In this document: positions 32,493-42,587 of the stretch, piece after piece | Layout of the letters: every line of letters begins with the position of its first letter | Numbering within the stretch: position 1 is the stretch's first letter | NCBI GenBank assembly: GCA_020634815.1 | Contig: JACKBA010000016.1 | Location: 1 to 64,000 of the forward strand | Direction of reading: 5' to 3' | DNA length: 64,000 nucleotides | Source: Caldilineaceae bacterium | GTDB lineage: Bacteria > Chloroflexota > Anaerolineae > Caldilineales > Caldilineaceae | Made by a program: the position numbers and the translations under genes | The notes under the pieces: model-generated | Seen by the model: only the letters and a program-made list of their open reading frames with translations | What the model was told of the DNA's origin: nothing | Databases searched by the model: none

Positions 32493-32580
32493 AGAGTAAC
32501 CCTTTCGCCGGACCTCGCCGGCGGCGCTGAAACTGGATCCACGGCAGACAAGATTGTGTGCCGTGTCGTTGAGTGACGAA

Positions 32581-35500
32581 TCAAGGTGCAGAGACGGTTG
32601 GCAGGAATAGCGCCGGCGGCAGCACAGTAACTGTCATGGCCCTTATCGCTGATATGTTGCCTGCCATGTCGCGAACCTGGATCTCGATATTGAAAATGCT
32701 GCCTTGCTCCGGCAGGGCGACGGTGTATCCGCTACCGGGCACGAGCCAATCGCTCCAATCGCTCCCAGCCATGCGCCAGCGCAGTTCGGCGACATCTGCC
32801 GTAGGCGCCAGCGGCAGGCTGATCGCAGGCCCGCCCAAAATCACCTCATCGTGCGTCAGGCCAACCTCCGGCGCCACCCTATCGAGCGTGATGGTCGCCG
32901 TGACGACCTGTGACCGGTTGCCGCGACGGTCGCGCACCTGGGCATAGAGCGTTTTCAGCCCGTCGCCGGCCATCAGCGTCCAGCCCGTTTGTGTCGGCAC
33001 CGTCGTCCATGCGACACCCGCGAAGGCTGCCGTGCCGGCCATGCGCCAGCCATCGACCCCGCTGCCCGTGTCGCTCGTCACGACCGTCACCTGCACAGAG
33101 GGCATGTTCGTGTAGCCGTTGCCGGGAATCAGAAGACCGATGCCCGGTGCAGCGCTGTCCTGGGCAGTGATCCGCAGCGTGTAGACGGCCGTGCAGCCTG
33201 CGTCATCCCCGCCGACCTCGACGAAGTGGGTGCCCGTGGCCGGTGCCGTCCAGGTCATCACCCCGGCAGCCGTGATTCCTGCCGTGGCGGTGATTGTCGC
33301 CAGCGGCGTAATGGTGTCCGCAGCGAACAGGCTGGCTTGCGAGGCCGCCTTGCCGCCGATCTCGATGACGTAGGGCACGCCGGACACTGCGGAAAACGCG
33401 AACCAATCGCGATCGCCGGGTGCGTGGCGGCCGCCGGTCAACGCGGTGCCGTCTACCGGGATCGTGCGGGCCTGGGCCGGCGTGTCGTCGGGTTCGTTGT
33501 GACCGGCGGCGATGCAGGGCGGCAGGGCCAGCAAGCCGTTCGATACGGTCAAAGTATATGGGGCGGTGGGGTCGCCCAAGGCCGGCTCGTGCGCCGAGAT
33601 GGCCAGCACGTACGGTCCGGTGGCCGGCAGGGTGTAGCTCAGCAGAGCATTGAGGCTGTCCGCGCTGTCGTCGACTGTGATCAGCGGCGTGAGAACGTCG
33701 AGTGCGTATAGTGATAGGGTTGGATCGAAGGTTCCTGGCGTTGCTTCCACGGCTGCCCAGATCGCCTGGCCGGCGCTGCCGTCGAAAGCGTAGAGGTCGC
33801 GGTCGCCCGACGGGCATAGACGCCCACTCGCCGGGCTGTTCAGCGTCAGCGGCGTGGCATGGTCGGCATCGTCGTTCCATTCGCCGGCTTGCCCGCACGC
33901 GGCGAGGTCCAGCGGCCAGGTTGCCGTTGCCGTCACCGAACGCCCTAGTTCGTCGGTGCCGCTGTAGTGCAGTGTTGCCAGCAGGGTCGTGAATCCCTGC
34001 TGCCATGCGCTGGCGACTGCGGTGACCGGCACAGTCAATTCGTCACCCCATTCCAACTTGCCGTTGGCGGCCAATGCGACATCCGTGAAGGATCGCTCCT
34101 CCGCAAACCCGGCGAGCGGTGTGCCGGGACTCGTCGCCAGCCGCAGGCTGCGCGTGTCAAAGTGCACGCCGAGCGTCGACGTCGTGCGCAGCGTGACGGT
34201 GACGAGGTGGCTGGCGCCTGCGGCCAGGCTGAGCGCGTCCGGCGCCGGCACCACCTCGACAATTGTTGGTGGCGGTTCGCACCCGCTCCCGCGGTAGACG
34301 GCGAGCGATGATATCTCGCCCGCCATAGACGTGGCGCCGTCGCCAAAGTTCTCGCCGGCCAGATCGGGCAGTGTGGCGCCGATGCAGCGGCTCGCCCCTG
34401 CGCCGTCGATATGTTCGTAGACGCGCGCCGACCAGCCCGGCGTGACGGCAAGCGCGACGGCGCGATCGTTCCAGCCGCGCTCGGGCAGGTTCGTCAGGGC
34501 GGTCGCTTCGGCCAGCGCCAGCGTGTCGCCGTGACAGCCGGCGGCGCTGAACAGGGCCACGCCCCCGGTCTCCGCCAACCCGCAGGAACGGTCTTCGTTT
34601 TGCGAGGTGAGCAGGATTTCAAACGGCCACGAAGCCAGTGCGGCGTACGATGCCTCGGCAAAGTCGACCTCCTGGTGGGGCGAACCCCATGCGCTCTGCA
34701 CCAGCTCGTCGCGGTTCCCGTCGCCATCCTCGTCCTGGCTGTCGGGCGCCGACCAGACGTTGTAGGCGGCTGTGGTTGACAGATGAAGGTGGATTCCATC
34801 GCCACCGCAGGTATAGCCGGTGTTGCCCTGGCGGGCGATGCGCGTGCCCTGGGTCACAGGCACAACGCCGCGCGCGGTATAGGCATCCTTGATCCACGCC
34901 GGCACGCTTCCGGGGGCGACATGGGCGTAGATCGTGTACTCGCCGGCCGCGTGGCGGATCACGACGACGTTGTTGTAGCGCGCAAAATCGATGCTGCACC
35001 CGTGGGCCGTATGGCTGTCGATGAAATAGACGATTTCGCCGCCCTTGGCCGCGGCGACGTCGTCCCCCAGCAGCCAGAAGTCGATCTGGCCGGTGCCGTG
35101 GGCTGCATAGTTCTGCGTGACGTGGGCGCGCTGCCCGGCGGGCCAGGGCAGGCTGTAACCGGTGAGCGCCGTGGCGCCGGCCGCGCGCACTGTGGCGCCG
35201 GCCCCCTGCACCCATGCGCGTTCGCCGGGATTCAGCAGGCTGCCGGGTATCTGGGCGAGGAGTGTCGCATAGCCATCGTCGGCGGCGAGGCGCACCTGCC
35301 AGCGTTCGCCGTCGTTGTACGCCAGCACGATCTGGCCGCCGGAGGAGATACTCACTCTTGCTTTGCTCCGATAGGCGGATGCGATCGCGTAGTCATCGTG
35401 GCGGCGCACATCGGCGACGATCCATTGTTCTTCGTTCGGCAGCGGCGCGTGCGCGGCGAGGATGGTTTGCAGCGTTGCCGCCAGGCCGGCATCGCCTGCC

Positions 35501-35640
35501 TGGGCGTGGAGCGAAGGGATGTACGCGCCCAGCCAGGCGAGTAGACCCAAAATCGCAGCCGCAACCAGGATCATCGGGCGCGTCTGGCGTCCATGTGCAG
35601 CCGTCGGCATCAAGGAGTTCACACGTTCGTCGTTCTTCAT
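32581..35640 (-). CDS. Secreted M23-like metallopeptidase with crystallin-like, PPC and Ig-like domains
   Basis: 1019 residues. Signal/anchor helix at about 23-40. The M23 (LytM) domain (about 165-290) has H181 and D187 in AHGTGQIDF, the conserved IYAHVAPGSVP, TRIARQGNTG and H284-L-H286 in GIHLHLST, so peptidoglycan endopeptidase activity is plausible. A beta/gamma-crystallin-like stretch (about 350-450) follows, a long beta region, two pre-peptidase C-terminal (PPC) domains (about 605-730 and 735-860) with GDRDLYAF and GDRDWFAF, and two Ig-like repeats. The tail ends LFLPTVSAP. No good ribosome-binding site; codons 11 and 23 are other possible starts. Confidence 0.85.
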   Translation of the reverse strand: MKNDERVNSLMPTAAHGRQTRPMILVAAAILGLLAWLGAYIPSLHAQAGDAGLAATLQTILAAHAPLPNEEQWIVADVRRHDDYAIASAYRSKARVSISSGGQIVLAYNDGERWQVRLAADDGYATLLAQIPGSLLNPGERAWVQGAGATVRAAGATALTGYSLPWPAGQRAHVTQNYAAHGTGQIDFWLLGDDVAAAKGGEIVYFIDSHTAHGCSIDFARYNNVVVIRHAAGEYTIYAHVAPGSVPAWIKDAYTARGVVPVTQGTRIARQGNTGYTCGGDGIHLHLSTTAAYNVWSAPDSQDEDGDGNRDELVQSAWGSPHQEVDFAEASYAALASWPFEILLTSQNEDRSCGLAETGGVALFSAAGCHGDTLALAEATALTNLPERGWNDRAVALAVTPGWSARVYEHIDGAGASRCIGATLPDLAGENFGDGATSMAGEISSLAVYRGSGCEPPPTIVEVVPAPDALSLAAGASHLVTVTLRTTSTLGVHFDTRSLRLATSPGTPLAGFAEERSFTDVALAANGKLEWGDELTVPVTAVASAWQQGFTTLLATLHYSGTDELGRSVTATATWPLDLAACGQAGEWNDDADHATPLTLNSPASGRLCPSGDRDLYAFDGSAGQAIWAAVEATPGTFDPTLSLYALDVLTPLITVDDSADSLNALLSYTLPATGPYVLAISAHEPALGDPTAPYTLTVSNGLLALPPCIAAGHNEPDDTPAQARTIPVDGTALTGGRHAPGDRDWFAFSAVSGVPYVIEIGGKAASQASLFAADTITPLATITATAGITAAGVMTWTAPATGTHFVEVGGDDAGCTAVYTLRITAQDSAAPGIGLLIPGNGYTNMPSVQVTVVTSDTGSGVDGWRMAGTAAFAGVAWTTVPTQTGWTLMAGDGLKTLYAQVRDRRGNRSQVVTATITLDRVAPEVGLTHDEVILGGPAISLPLAPTADVAELRWRMAGSDWSDWLVPGSGYTVALPEQGSIFNIEIQVRDMAGNISAIRAMTVTVLPPALFLPTVSAP

Positions 35641-35888
35641 GGCAATTCAACCAATAATGACTATATCTCATTTTGCGGCGCGTGTCCGGCGCCTTTTGTC
35701 TGATTTCTCTGTATTCTTTGTCAGGAAGGGAGGCCCGGTCGTAGCTTCGGCGTGACCTGGTGACCGGCGCCGCGGAGGGCAGACCGTACGGTGTTCCGCA
35801 CGCCGCTGTTGCGCCTGCATTCCTGTTCAAAATTGCCAGCCAACCCTGCATGTGCTACTATTCCGATTCGCACTGGCGAGTTGCGCGT

Positions 35889-35979
<91 letters not shown>

Positions 35980-35984
35980 AACGT

Positions 35985-36021
35985 GAAAAGCTCCGGCATC
36001 TGCGCCGGAGCTTTTCGTTTT
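35985..36021 (+). terminator. Intrinsic terminator after tRNA-Ser, probably bidirectional
   Basis: GAAAAGCTCCGGC (35985-35997) pairs over 13 bp with 36004-36016 around a 6-base loop, followed by GTTTT. The A-rich base of the stem gives T-rich sequence on the minus strand, so it may also end the convergent M28 gene. Confidence 0.85.
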
Positions 36022-36036
36022 CCTGGAGGCAGGGCG

Positions 36037-38472
36037 CTACTCTGCGCCGTCTTCCGTCAAGACGGCCGGCAGGTAGAGATTCGACACGTCGCCAAGCACG
36101 TAGACCGCCGGAAGCTCGACCGCTGCATCGGGCAGGGTGTCGGCGCTGAGGCGCACGGTTGTCGTGTAGACGCCATCGTCCAGCCCTTCGGGGAGCGCCC
36201 TGGCGACCAGCACCTCGTCGTCGACGCCCGATATGCGCTCCAGTTGCAGCCATGTGGCGTCGGTGCTCGCCTGCCAGCCAAAACCCTGGCGCTGCTCACC
36301 CAGCCGCACGGTCACCGTCACCTGGTCGCTGCCAAAGAGCGGGCCAAGCTGGATTGCCGTCACGTCCAGCGCCAGCGTCGGCGTTAGCGGCGGCGTGAGC
36401 GTGGGTTCCGGCGTCGCCGTCGGTTCCTCGGGCGCCGCGGCCTTGACGCAGGTGCCAAGTTCCACCTTGTCGATGAAACTCCACATCTGCGTACCGGTTC
36501 CATTGTTGTAGACATTGAAATAGACGACCAGCGCGCGGCCGCGATAGGCCGTCACGTCGAAGACCCGCTGTGTCCACTCTCCCGTGCCGGCGGCGTAGCT
36601 GCGCGAGAGTTGCGCGACATAGCCGTAGCTGCTGTTGAGCAAGAGGACCTGGCGATAGTCCAGGTTGTCGGCCGGGCCGTGCGTGCGCTCGACATAGCGC
36701 AGCAACACGGGCGCTTCGGCGTCAGCGGGAATCGTCACGCGCTGGAAGGTTGTCGAATAAGCGCGGCGGTTGGTGTTGCCATCCGGGATGCCGAGCTGCA
36801 CCGATCTCGCCCCGGTGTAGGCGGCCGTGGTCGAGTAGCGGCCGGGGAAGGGTGTCGAGCCGAACTGCCAGTTGCTGCTGCTCTCGAAGTCGCCGTTGAC
36901 GAGCAGTTCCGTGCACACATCGGGGCCGGGCGTCGGCGTCGGCGCCGGTGTGGCCGTCGGTGGCGGCGTCGGCGTGGGCGTGGGTGTGGCCGGCGGCGCG
37001 CCGATATTGTAGCCGGCCAGCTCGACCAGCGCAGCCAGGGTCACCCGTGCAATGCGCGCCACGTAGTCGAAATCGACGCGTGAGGGCAGGTCGCCGGTGT
37101 TATGGTAGTAGGGGTTGCGATCGTTGGCGATCGCGTCCGTGAAGAAGTTCTCGATGATCAAGAACGACGCGTAGTCGTTGTCCCAGAAGGAGGCATGGTC
37201 GGAGAAACGGCTGGCCGTGCCTGTCTTGCGCTCGAAGGTGAGACCCACGGCGTAGCGAGTGTTGCGCTCCAGGTATTGGTCGGCTAGGGCATTGGACTTC
37301 GGCCCGTACGCCGTGTGGATCTCCACGACGCGGTCGCCGTTGCCATCCCAGCCGATCATGTCCAGGTCGAAGAAGCCGGCCACCTGCTCGCCGCGCTGGC
37401 GCAGCGATGCCGCGTAGACCTTGCTGCCCCAGTGGCCCTGCTCTTCCGCTGTGAAGTGGACGAAGCGCACCGTCATGGCCGGCTGGTAGTCGTGCAGCAG
37501 GCGCGCCAGCACCATGGTGGCGGCGGTGCCGGTGGCGTTGTCGTCGGCGCCCGGCGCGTTGGAATAGGGGACGTTGGAAATGCTGTCGAGATGGCCGCCG
37601 ACGATGAAGACGCGTTCCGGCTGCGAACTGCCACGCACCTCGGCCACGACGTTTCGTCCGCTGTAGTTGCCGTAGGTCCAGTTGGCATATTGTACGGGGA
37701 TGCCAAGACTCTGATAGTACTCGTAGACAAATTGTTCGGCATCGCGGATGCGGCTGGCAAAGGTGTAGCGCGTGTTGAGCGTCACCTGCGCGCCGCCGAC
37801 GGTGACGGGCGTCTGGCCGCTCAATTTGTTGACCAGATCCTGCAACTCGGCCGTGGTGACCTGGGCGAGCAGGGTGGCGATGGCAGGGTCGGCCACGGCG
37901 GCAGGCGTGGGGAAGGCCGCGGCGGCATCGACCACGCCGGGCGGCGCCAGCGGCAGCGGTGCGATGAGCGTCAGCGCAACGCCCTGGGCGGGCAGCGATT
38001 CGACCAGCGCAAGCTCGCCGTCGAGCGTCGTAGCGACGACCAGGTGGTTGGCGCCGCTCCACAGCACGGTGGCGACTGTCGCGGCAATGGAGGCGGCGTC
38101 AAGCGCCGTGGCATCGGCGAGGTAGTAGACGTCGCCCGTCGTATCGTCGTCGAGCACCGCCACGGGCAAACCCGCTGCGGCAACCGTGTCCGGGTCGCCG
38201 GTCGCACCGCTGGCGATCCACAGCACCTGGTCGGGCTCCTCCAGCCGCGCGTGGACGGTGGTCGTCGGCGGCAGATCGGCGGGCGGCGCCTCGCCACCGG
38301 CGGTCACCAGAAAGAGGACCGGGCCGAAAGGCACATCCAGCGGCGCCTCATCCTGGCCGCGCGTAGTCGGGCTGCCTAGCATCGGCGCAATGAGCGCGAT
38401 GATGAGGGTGACGGAAAGAAGGCGGCGCCAGTGGCGCCCGCTCCGGAGGAATCGACTGTTCGTGGTGAGCAT
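36037..38472 (-). CDS. Secreted M28 family zinc aminopeptidase
   Basis: 811 residues from the ATG 6 bases after AAGGAG. A signal peptide (about 15-38) precedes an N-terminal region and the M28 domain (about 245-480). Zn ligands: H294 in GGHLDS, D310 in GADDNATG, E343/E344 in TAEEQGHWGS and D371 in DLDMIGWD, with a late YYHNTGD. A PTPTPTP linker leads to a beta-sandwich carbohydrate-binding-like domain (ELLVNGDFESSSNW, about 525-680), then a BACON/Ig-like region and the tail LYLPAVLTEDGAE. Likely an extracellular aminopeptidase for peptide scavenging. Confidence 0.92.
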   Translation of the reverse strand: MLTTNSRFLRSGRHWRRLLSVTLIIALIAPMLGSPTTRGQDEAPLDVPFGPVLFLVTAGGEAPPADLPPTTTVHARLEEPDQVLWIASGATGDPDTVAAAGLPVAVLDDDTTGDVYYLADATALDAASIAATVATVLWSGANHLVVATTLDGELALVESLPAQGVALTLIAPLPLAPPGVVDAAAAFPTPAAVADPAIATLLAQVTTAELQDLVNKLSGQTPVTVGGAQVTLNTRYTFASRIRDAEQFVYEYYQSLGIPVQYANWTYGNYSGRNVVAEVRGSSQPERVFIVGGHLDSISNVPYSNAPGADDNATGTAATMVLARLLHDYQPAMTVRFVHFTAEEQGHWGSKVYAASLRQRGEQVAGFFDLDMIGWDGNGDRVVEIHTAYGPKSNALADQYLERNTRYAVGLTFERKTGTASRFSDHASFWDNDYASFLIIENFFTDAIANDRNPYYHNTGDLPSRVDFDYVARIARVTLAALVELAGYNIGAPPATPTPTPTPPPTATPAPTPTPGPDVCTELLVNGDFESSSNWQFGSTPFPGRYSTTAAYTGARSVQLGIPDGNTNRRAYSTTFQRVTIPADAEAPVLLRYVERTHGPADNLDYRQVLLLNSSYGYVAQLSRSYAAGTGEWTQRVFDVTAYRGRALVVYFNVYNNGTGTQMWSFIDKVELGTCVKAAAPEEPTATPEPTLTPPLTPTLALDVTAIQLGPLFGSDQVTVTVRLGEQRQGFGWQASTDATWLQLERISGVDDEVLVARALPEGLDDGVYTTTVRLSADTLPDAAVELPAVYVLGDVSNLYLPAVLTEDGAE

Positions 38473-38751
38473 GAATATCTCCTTGGCTGGCTGTCGCACG
38501 CGGATTGAGCGTCGTGCGCTTGTTCCCTATCTATCGTGACGAACGGAGGCGGGCAGAAGTGACGCACGCGCAGCGGAATCGCACACGATGTGCAAGACAA
38601 TTGTAAGTAATATAGCATTGCGCTAACTGGAGAAGATCGGTACGATTGTGCAACCAATCACATGCATTCTGCTGAGATCTGGCGGTCAGGCATGGATGGG
38701 GCGGGCATGCGACTGTGTGCATCCTGCTGCGCGACGAGGAGACATGACGAC

Positions 38752-40224
38752 TTGACGGGCAGATCGATTGCCGTGCGCGAACCGAGAATCGATGGCGAGC
38801 TGCGCTACGCGGGCCAGGGCATGCTATGGCTCGGCGGTGCACTTCTGGTGGCGGCGCTGGCTTTTCTGCCGCTGACCTGGCTCGCCCTGCTGGCCGGCGG
38901 CGCCGGCGCGGCGCTGTTGCTCGTGCGCTGGCCGTGGCTGATCTGGCTGCCGCTGGCGGTGCTGGTGCCCTTTGCCAGCGCGCAACGCATCGGCCCGGCC
39001 ACGGCGACGGATCTGCTGCTGGCAGCCGCGATCGCACTCTGGTTCGTTGACGGCGCGCGGCGCCGGACGCTGCCGCTGCGCTGGTCGCCCGTTGCCGTGC
39101 TGGCCATGGTCTATGCGGTCACATTATTTGTATCGACGTTTTTCGCTGTGGATTTGGGCGAAGGCGTCCGCGAAGTGATAAAATGGCTCGAATTGCCTGT
39201 GATTCTGCTCGTGGCGCCGGCGATGCTGACGACCCGCCGCGGCGAGTGGGTTGCGGCGGCGCTGGTCGTTGCGGCGGTTGCGCAAGCAGCATTGGGACTT
39301 TATCAATTCATCTTTCAGATCGGCCCGGAGTATTTCGTGATTATGGGCCGCTTCATGCGGGCAAGCGGCACCTTTGACCAGCCCAACCCGTACGGCGGCT
39401 TTCTGGGTCTGGCGCTGCCGGTGGCGTTGAGCCTGGCGCTGTGGGCCGGAGACCGCCTGATGCGTGGCGACGGCTCTCGCCTGGTTGCGGGGCTGTGGGT
39501 CGCCTTCTACGCCGGGGCGACGGCCATCAGTGCGGCCGGGCTGCTGGCGAGTTGGAGTCGCGGCGCGTGGCTGGGGGCGGCAGCCGGCGTGCTGGTCGTG
39601 CTGGTGATGCGTAGCCGGCGGGCGGCCATCCTGAGCGCGGTGACAGCGCTGGCGCTGGGTGTCGTCGTATTGTTCGGCGCCTTCACGCCCGATGCGCTGC
39701 CGCAGCCGGTCGTCGAGCGCGTGCAGGATATTCCAGCCTATTTCGGGCTGACCGACGTGCTCAGCCAGCCGGTGACGGACGAGAACTTTTCGGTCGTGGA
39801 ACGCATTGCCCATTGGGTCGCTGCCCAGCGCATGTGGGCGCAGTCGCCATGGTTTGGCGTGGGCCCGGGCAATTATGCGGTCGTCTATCCGACCGTCCGC
39901 CTGCCGCAGTGGGAAGAGGCGCTCGGCCACGCCCACAACACGTACCTGAATGTGCTGGGTGAGAGCGGCCTCGTCGGATTGATCGCCTACGCTGCGTTGT
40001 GGACGACGACAGTCGTCTGGGTGTGGCGACGGGCACGTACGGGCACACGCGATGGCACTGCCGGCGGACGGTGGCTGGCGGCGGTGGCTATCGGCGTGCT
40101 GGGACTTGTGTTTCATTTATCGGTCCACAATCTGGTGGACAACTTGTTTGTGCGAGGCATGGTCGTCTATATCGGCCTGTGGCTGGCACTGGTTCATATT
40201 GACCGTGATGGAGTAATAAATTGA
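38752..40224 (+). CDS. O-antigen ligase-like membrane protein (Wzy_C)
   Basis: About 490 residues from a TTG with GAGGAG 10 bases upstream; ATGs at 38662 and 38707 are in frame but lack a ribosome-binding site. About ten to twelve hydrophobic helices surround the family signature: ASGTFDQPNPYGGFLGLALP, SWSRGAWLG, and the large external loop ending GVGPGNYAVVYP with GHAHNTYLNVLGESGLVGLI. Members transfer or polymerise polysaccharides on the outside of the membrane. It overlaps the GtrA gene and precedes a glycosyltransferase, so it is likely part of an envelope glycan pathway. Confidence 0.88.
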   Translation: MTGRSIAVREPRIDGELRYAGQGMLWLGGALLVAALAFLPLTWLALLAGGAGAALLLVRWPWLIWLPLAVLVPFASAQRIGPATATDLLLAAAIALWFVDGARRRTLPLRWSPVAVLAMVYAVTLFVSTFFAVDLGEGVREVIKWLELPVILLVAPAMLTTRRGEWVAAALVVAAVAQAALGLYQFIFQIGPEYFVIMGRFMRASGTFDQPNPYGGFLGLALPVALSLALWAGDRLMRGDGSRLVAGLWVAFYAGATAISAAGLLASWSRGAWLGAAAGVLVVLVMRSRRAAILSAVTALALGVVVLFGAFTPDALPQPVVERVQDIPAYFGLTDVLSQPVTDENFSVVERIAHWVAAQRMWAQSPWFGVGPGNYAVVYPTVRLPQWEEALGHAHNTYLNVLGESGLVGLIAYAALWTTTVVWVWRRARTGTRDGTAGGRWLAAVAIGVLGLVFHLSVHNLVDNLFVRGMVVYIGLWLALVHIDRDGVIN

Positions 40225-40694
40225 GTGCACTGCAATCTCTTCCGATTAGTGATTCGAACCGGCGTGAAATGAAGCGCTTCGTCAAGTTTGCCATGGTCGG
40301 CACGGCCGGCATGTTGACGCACATGACGATCTTCAACATCCTGATGCTTGGCCTGCGGTTGGACCCGCGCCTGGCAAATGCCGTCGGTTTTACCACGGCC
40401 GTCGTTCAGAACTTCATCCTGAACCGGCGCTGGACCTTCCCGGAGAGCCGCAGCCGCGCAGCCGGGGCCCAACTCGGCCAATTTGCCGCCGTCAGCCTGA
40501 TCGGGCTTGCGATCAATTCCGCCGTTTTCTGGGCGGTCAGCCACCTGCTGGAACCGTTCTGGTCGTCGCTGATCTCCAACCCGGATATAGCGCATGCCAT
40601 CAACAACAACTTTGCCCTTGCGTCCGCCATCGGCGTTGTGCTTTTCTGGAACTTCACCGTCAATCGGCTGTGGACCTTCCGCGGGATGGATTAG
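40221..40694 (+). CDS. GtrA-like membrane protein
   Basis: 157 residues from a TTG overlapping the ligase stop (TTGA), with GGAG 7 bases upstream. Four hydrophobic helices and the GtrA/DPMS signature: RFVKFAMVGTAGMLTHMTIF, QNFILNRRWTF and WNFTVNRLWTF. GtrA proteins are thought to move lipid-linked sugars (e.g. undecaprenyl-phosphate-glucose) across the membrane. Fits with the adjacent ligase and glycosyltransferase. Confidence 0.9.
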   Translation: MSALQSLPISDSNRREMKRFVKFAMVGTAGMLTHMTIFNILMLGLRLDPRLANAVGFTTAVVQNFILNRRWTFPESRSRAAGAQLGQFAAVSLIGLAINSAVFWAVSHLLEPFWSSLISNPDIAHAINNNFALASAIGVVLFWNFTVNRLWTFRGMD

Positions 40695-40782
40695 GCTCAT
40701 TGCCGATGTCCGCCGTCCGTCGGCCGTCTTGGCGACTGACCGGGCGCGTGCGTGAAGCCAACCCCCGCCGGGGAGTCGCTAC

Positions 40783-41922
40783 TTGACCACGATCGCGATC
40801 GACTATACGCCGGCGCTTCGCCAGCAGGCCGGCATCGGGCGCATCATCCGCGGGCAGGTCAGGGCGCTGGTCGAACTCAACCCCGGCTACGACCTGCGCC
40901 TCTTCGTCGTCGGGCGCGTGACGGAGGACGAGCGGCACGCTGCCCCGCTGCCGCTTCACACGACGCCCATCGACGAACGCAACATGGTGCGCATCTGGCA
41001 CCGGCTGAATAGCCCCTTCCCGCGCGTCGACTGGTTCACCGGCGGCCCGCTCGACCTCCTCCACGCCACCGATTTCGTGCTGCCGCCCAGCGCCGCACGC
41101 CGCAAGGTTCTGACGGTGCACGACCTGGCCTTCCTCTTCTATCCCGACGCGGCTATGCCTACCCTGCATCGCTATCTCAACGTCGTCGTGCCGCGCAGCG
41201 TGCGTCGCGCCGACGGCATTATTGCGGATAGCCATCACACGAAGCGCGACCTGATCGAACAGTGGCAGGTGCCGGCCGACAGCATCACCGTCGTGCAGGG
41301 CGCGGTCGACCACGACCATTTCCGCCCGGTGGCGGATGCGGCGCGCGAGCAGGCCGTGCGCACGCGCTATGCGATCGGCGACGGTCCCTTCATCTTTGCG
41401 CTGAGCCGGCTGGAACCACGCAAGAACTTTGCCCGCCTCATCGAGGCTTTTGGTCAGGCGCGCGCCGACGCCAACCTGCCGCACCGGCTGATCATCGGCG
41501 GCAGCAAGGGCTGGCTCTACGACGAGATCTTCCAGCGCGTGGTGGACCTGGGCCTGCAAGATGTCGTGCACTTCGCCGGCTTCATCGCCGAAGATGATCT
41601 GCCCGTGATCTACAGCGCGGCATCGTTTTTCGCATATCCGTCGCTCTATGAGGGCTTCGGCCTGCCCATCGTCGAGGCGCTGGCGTGCGGCGCGCCGGTG
41701 CTCACCGCCGACAACTCCTGCCTGCCCGAAGCGGGCGGTCCCGGCGCCATCTACGTCAAGGCCGAGGAGGTGGCGAGCATCCGCGACGGCATCGTGCGGC
41801 TGGCTACCGACGACGCGCTGCGCGCCGCGCTGCGCACGGCCGGGCTGCAACACGCCGCCGGCTTCACCTGGCAGCACAGTGCCCGCCAACTGCTGGACGC
41901 CTACGCTCGCTTCCTGCCGTGA
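40783..41922 (+). CDS. Glycosyltransferase family 4 (GT-B fold)
   Basis: 379 residues from a TTG with GGGGAG 7 bases upstream. The C-terminal Rossmann domain has FIFALSRLEPRKNFARLIEA, the IGGSKGWLYDE loop and the GT4 EX7E motif YEGFGLPIVEALACGAPV. N-terminal acceptor domain with HATDFVLPPSAARRKVLTVHDL. Such enzymes add mannose or related hexoses from nucleotide sugars to polysaccharide or lipid carriers. Third gene of the ligase-gtrA-GT set; all three use TTG starts by my reading. Confidence 0.92.
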   Translation: MTTIAIDYTPALRQQAGIGRIIRGQVRALVELNPGYDLRLFVVGRVTEDERHAAPLPLHTTPIDERNMVRIWHRLNSPFPRVDWFTGGPLDLLHATDFVLPPSAARRKVLTVHDLAFLFYPDAAMPTLHRYLNVVVPRSVRRADGIIADSHHTKRDLIEQWQVPADSITVVQGAVDHDHFRPVADAAREQAVRTRYAIGDGPFIFALSRLEPRKNFARLIEAFGQARADANLPHRLIIGGSKGWLYDEIFQRVVDLGLQDVVHFAGFIAEDDLPVIYSAASFFAYPSLYEGFGLPIVEALACGAPVLTADNSCLPEAGGPGAIYVKAEEVASIRDGIVRLATDDALRAALRTAGLQHAAGFTWQHSARQLLDAYARFLP

Positions 41923-42089
41923 CGAGACGCGTACGCCCCGATCCCGAGCGTCGCGCCCTTCGCCGCCGGAGCAACCTGCGGTAAGATGGTGAGTCGTGCC
42001 GGGTGTGGGCGGGTCACCAGCCTCGCCGCGCAAACGGCGCTATCTCTACCGGCAGGGTTTGCTGCCGGCCAGCCATTGCCGGAGGAATC

Positions 42090-42587
42090 GTGACGCAGAC
42101 AACTGCCGATGAAGCACTGCCCCCGCGCTCGCCCGACGAGTCGGCGCTGACCATGACCATGTTCATGCAGCCGGAACACTCCAACAGTCTGGGCAACGTC
42201 CACGGCGGCGTCATCCTCAAGCTGTGCGACGAGTGCGGCGGCATCATCGCCGCGCGCCACGCGCGACGTCCCTGTGTCACCGTGACGGTGGACCGCGTGA
42301 CCTTTCTCCAGCCCGTGCTCCTGGGGCGGCTGGTTCTGGTGCACGGCCGCATCACCTACGTCGGCCGGACGAGCATCGAGGTCGAACTGCGCGTCGAGGC
42401 GGAGCACCTGCTGACCGGCGAGCGCACGCACACCAACAGCGCCTACTTTGTCTATGTCGCGCTCGACGCCAACCGCCGCCCGACGCAGGTGCCGAAGCTG
42501 CTCCTCGACACCGACGACGACCGCCGCCGCTTTGCCCAGGGCGAAGAGCGCCACCGGCAGCGCCTTGCCGAGGCCGGGCGTCGATGA
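42090..42587 (+). CDS. Acyl-CoA thioesterase, hotdog fold (YciA-like)
   Basis: 165 residues from GTG, 4 bases after GGAGG (a short spacing; an upstream in-frame ATG at 42003 gives a non-homologous extension). Hotdog-fold signature: HSNSLGNVHGGVILKLCDECGG with the catalytic Asp region, then VTVDRVTFLQPVLLGRLV and THTNSAYFVYVALD. Hydrolyses acyl-CoA thioesters in the cytosol. Overlaps the next gene by ATGA. Confidence 0.9.
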   Translation: MTQTTADEALPPRSPDESALTMTMFMQPEHSNSLGNVHGGVILKLCDECGGIIAARHARRPCVTVTVDRVTFLQPVLLGRLVLVHGRITYVGRTSIEVELRVEAEHLLTGERTHTNSAYFVYVALDANRRPTQVPKLLLDTDDDRRRFAQGEERHRQRLAEAGRR

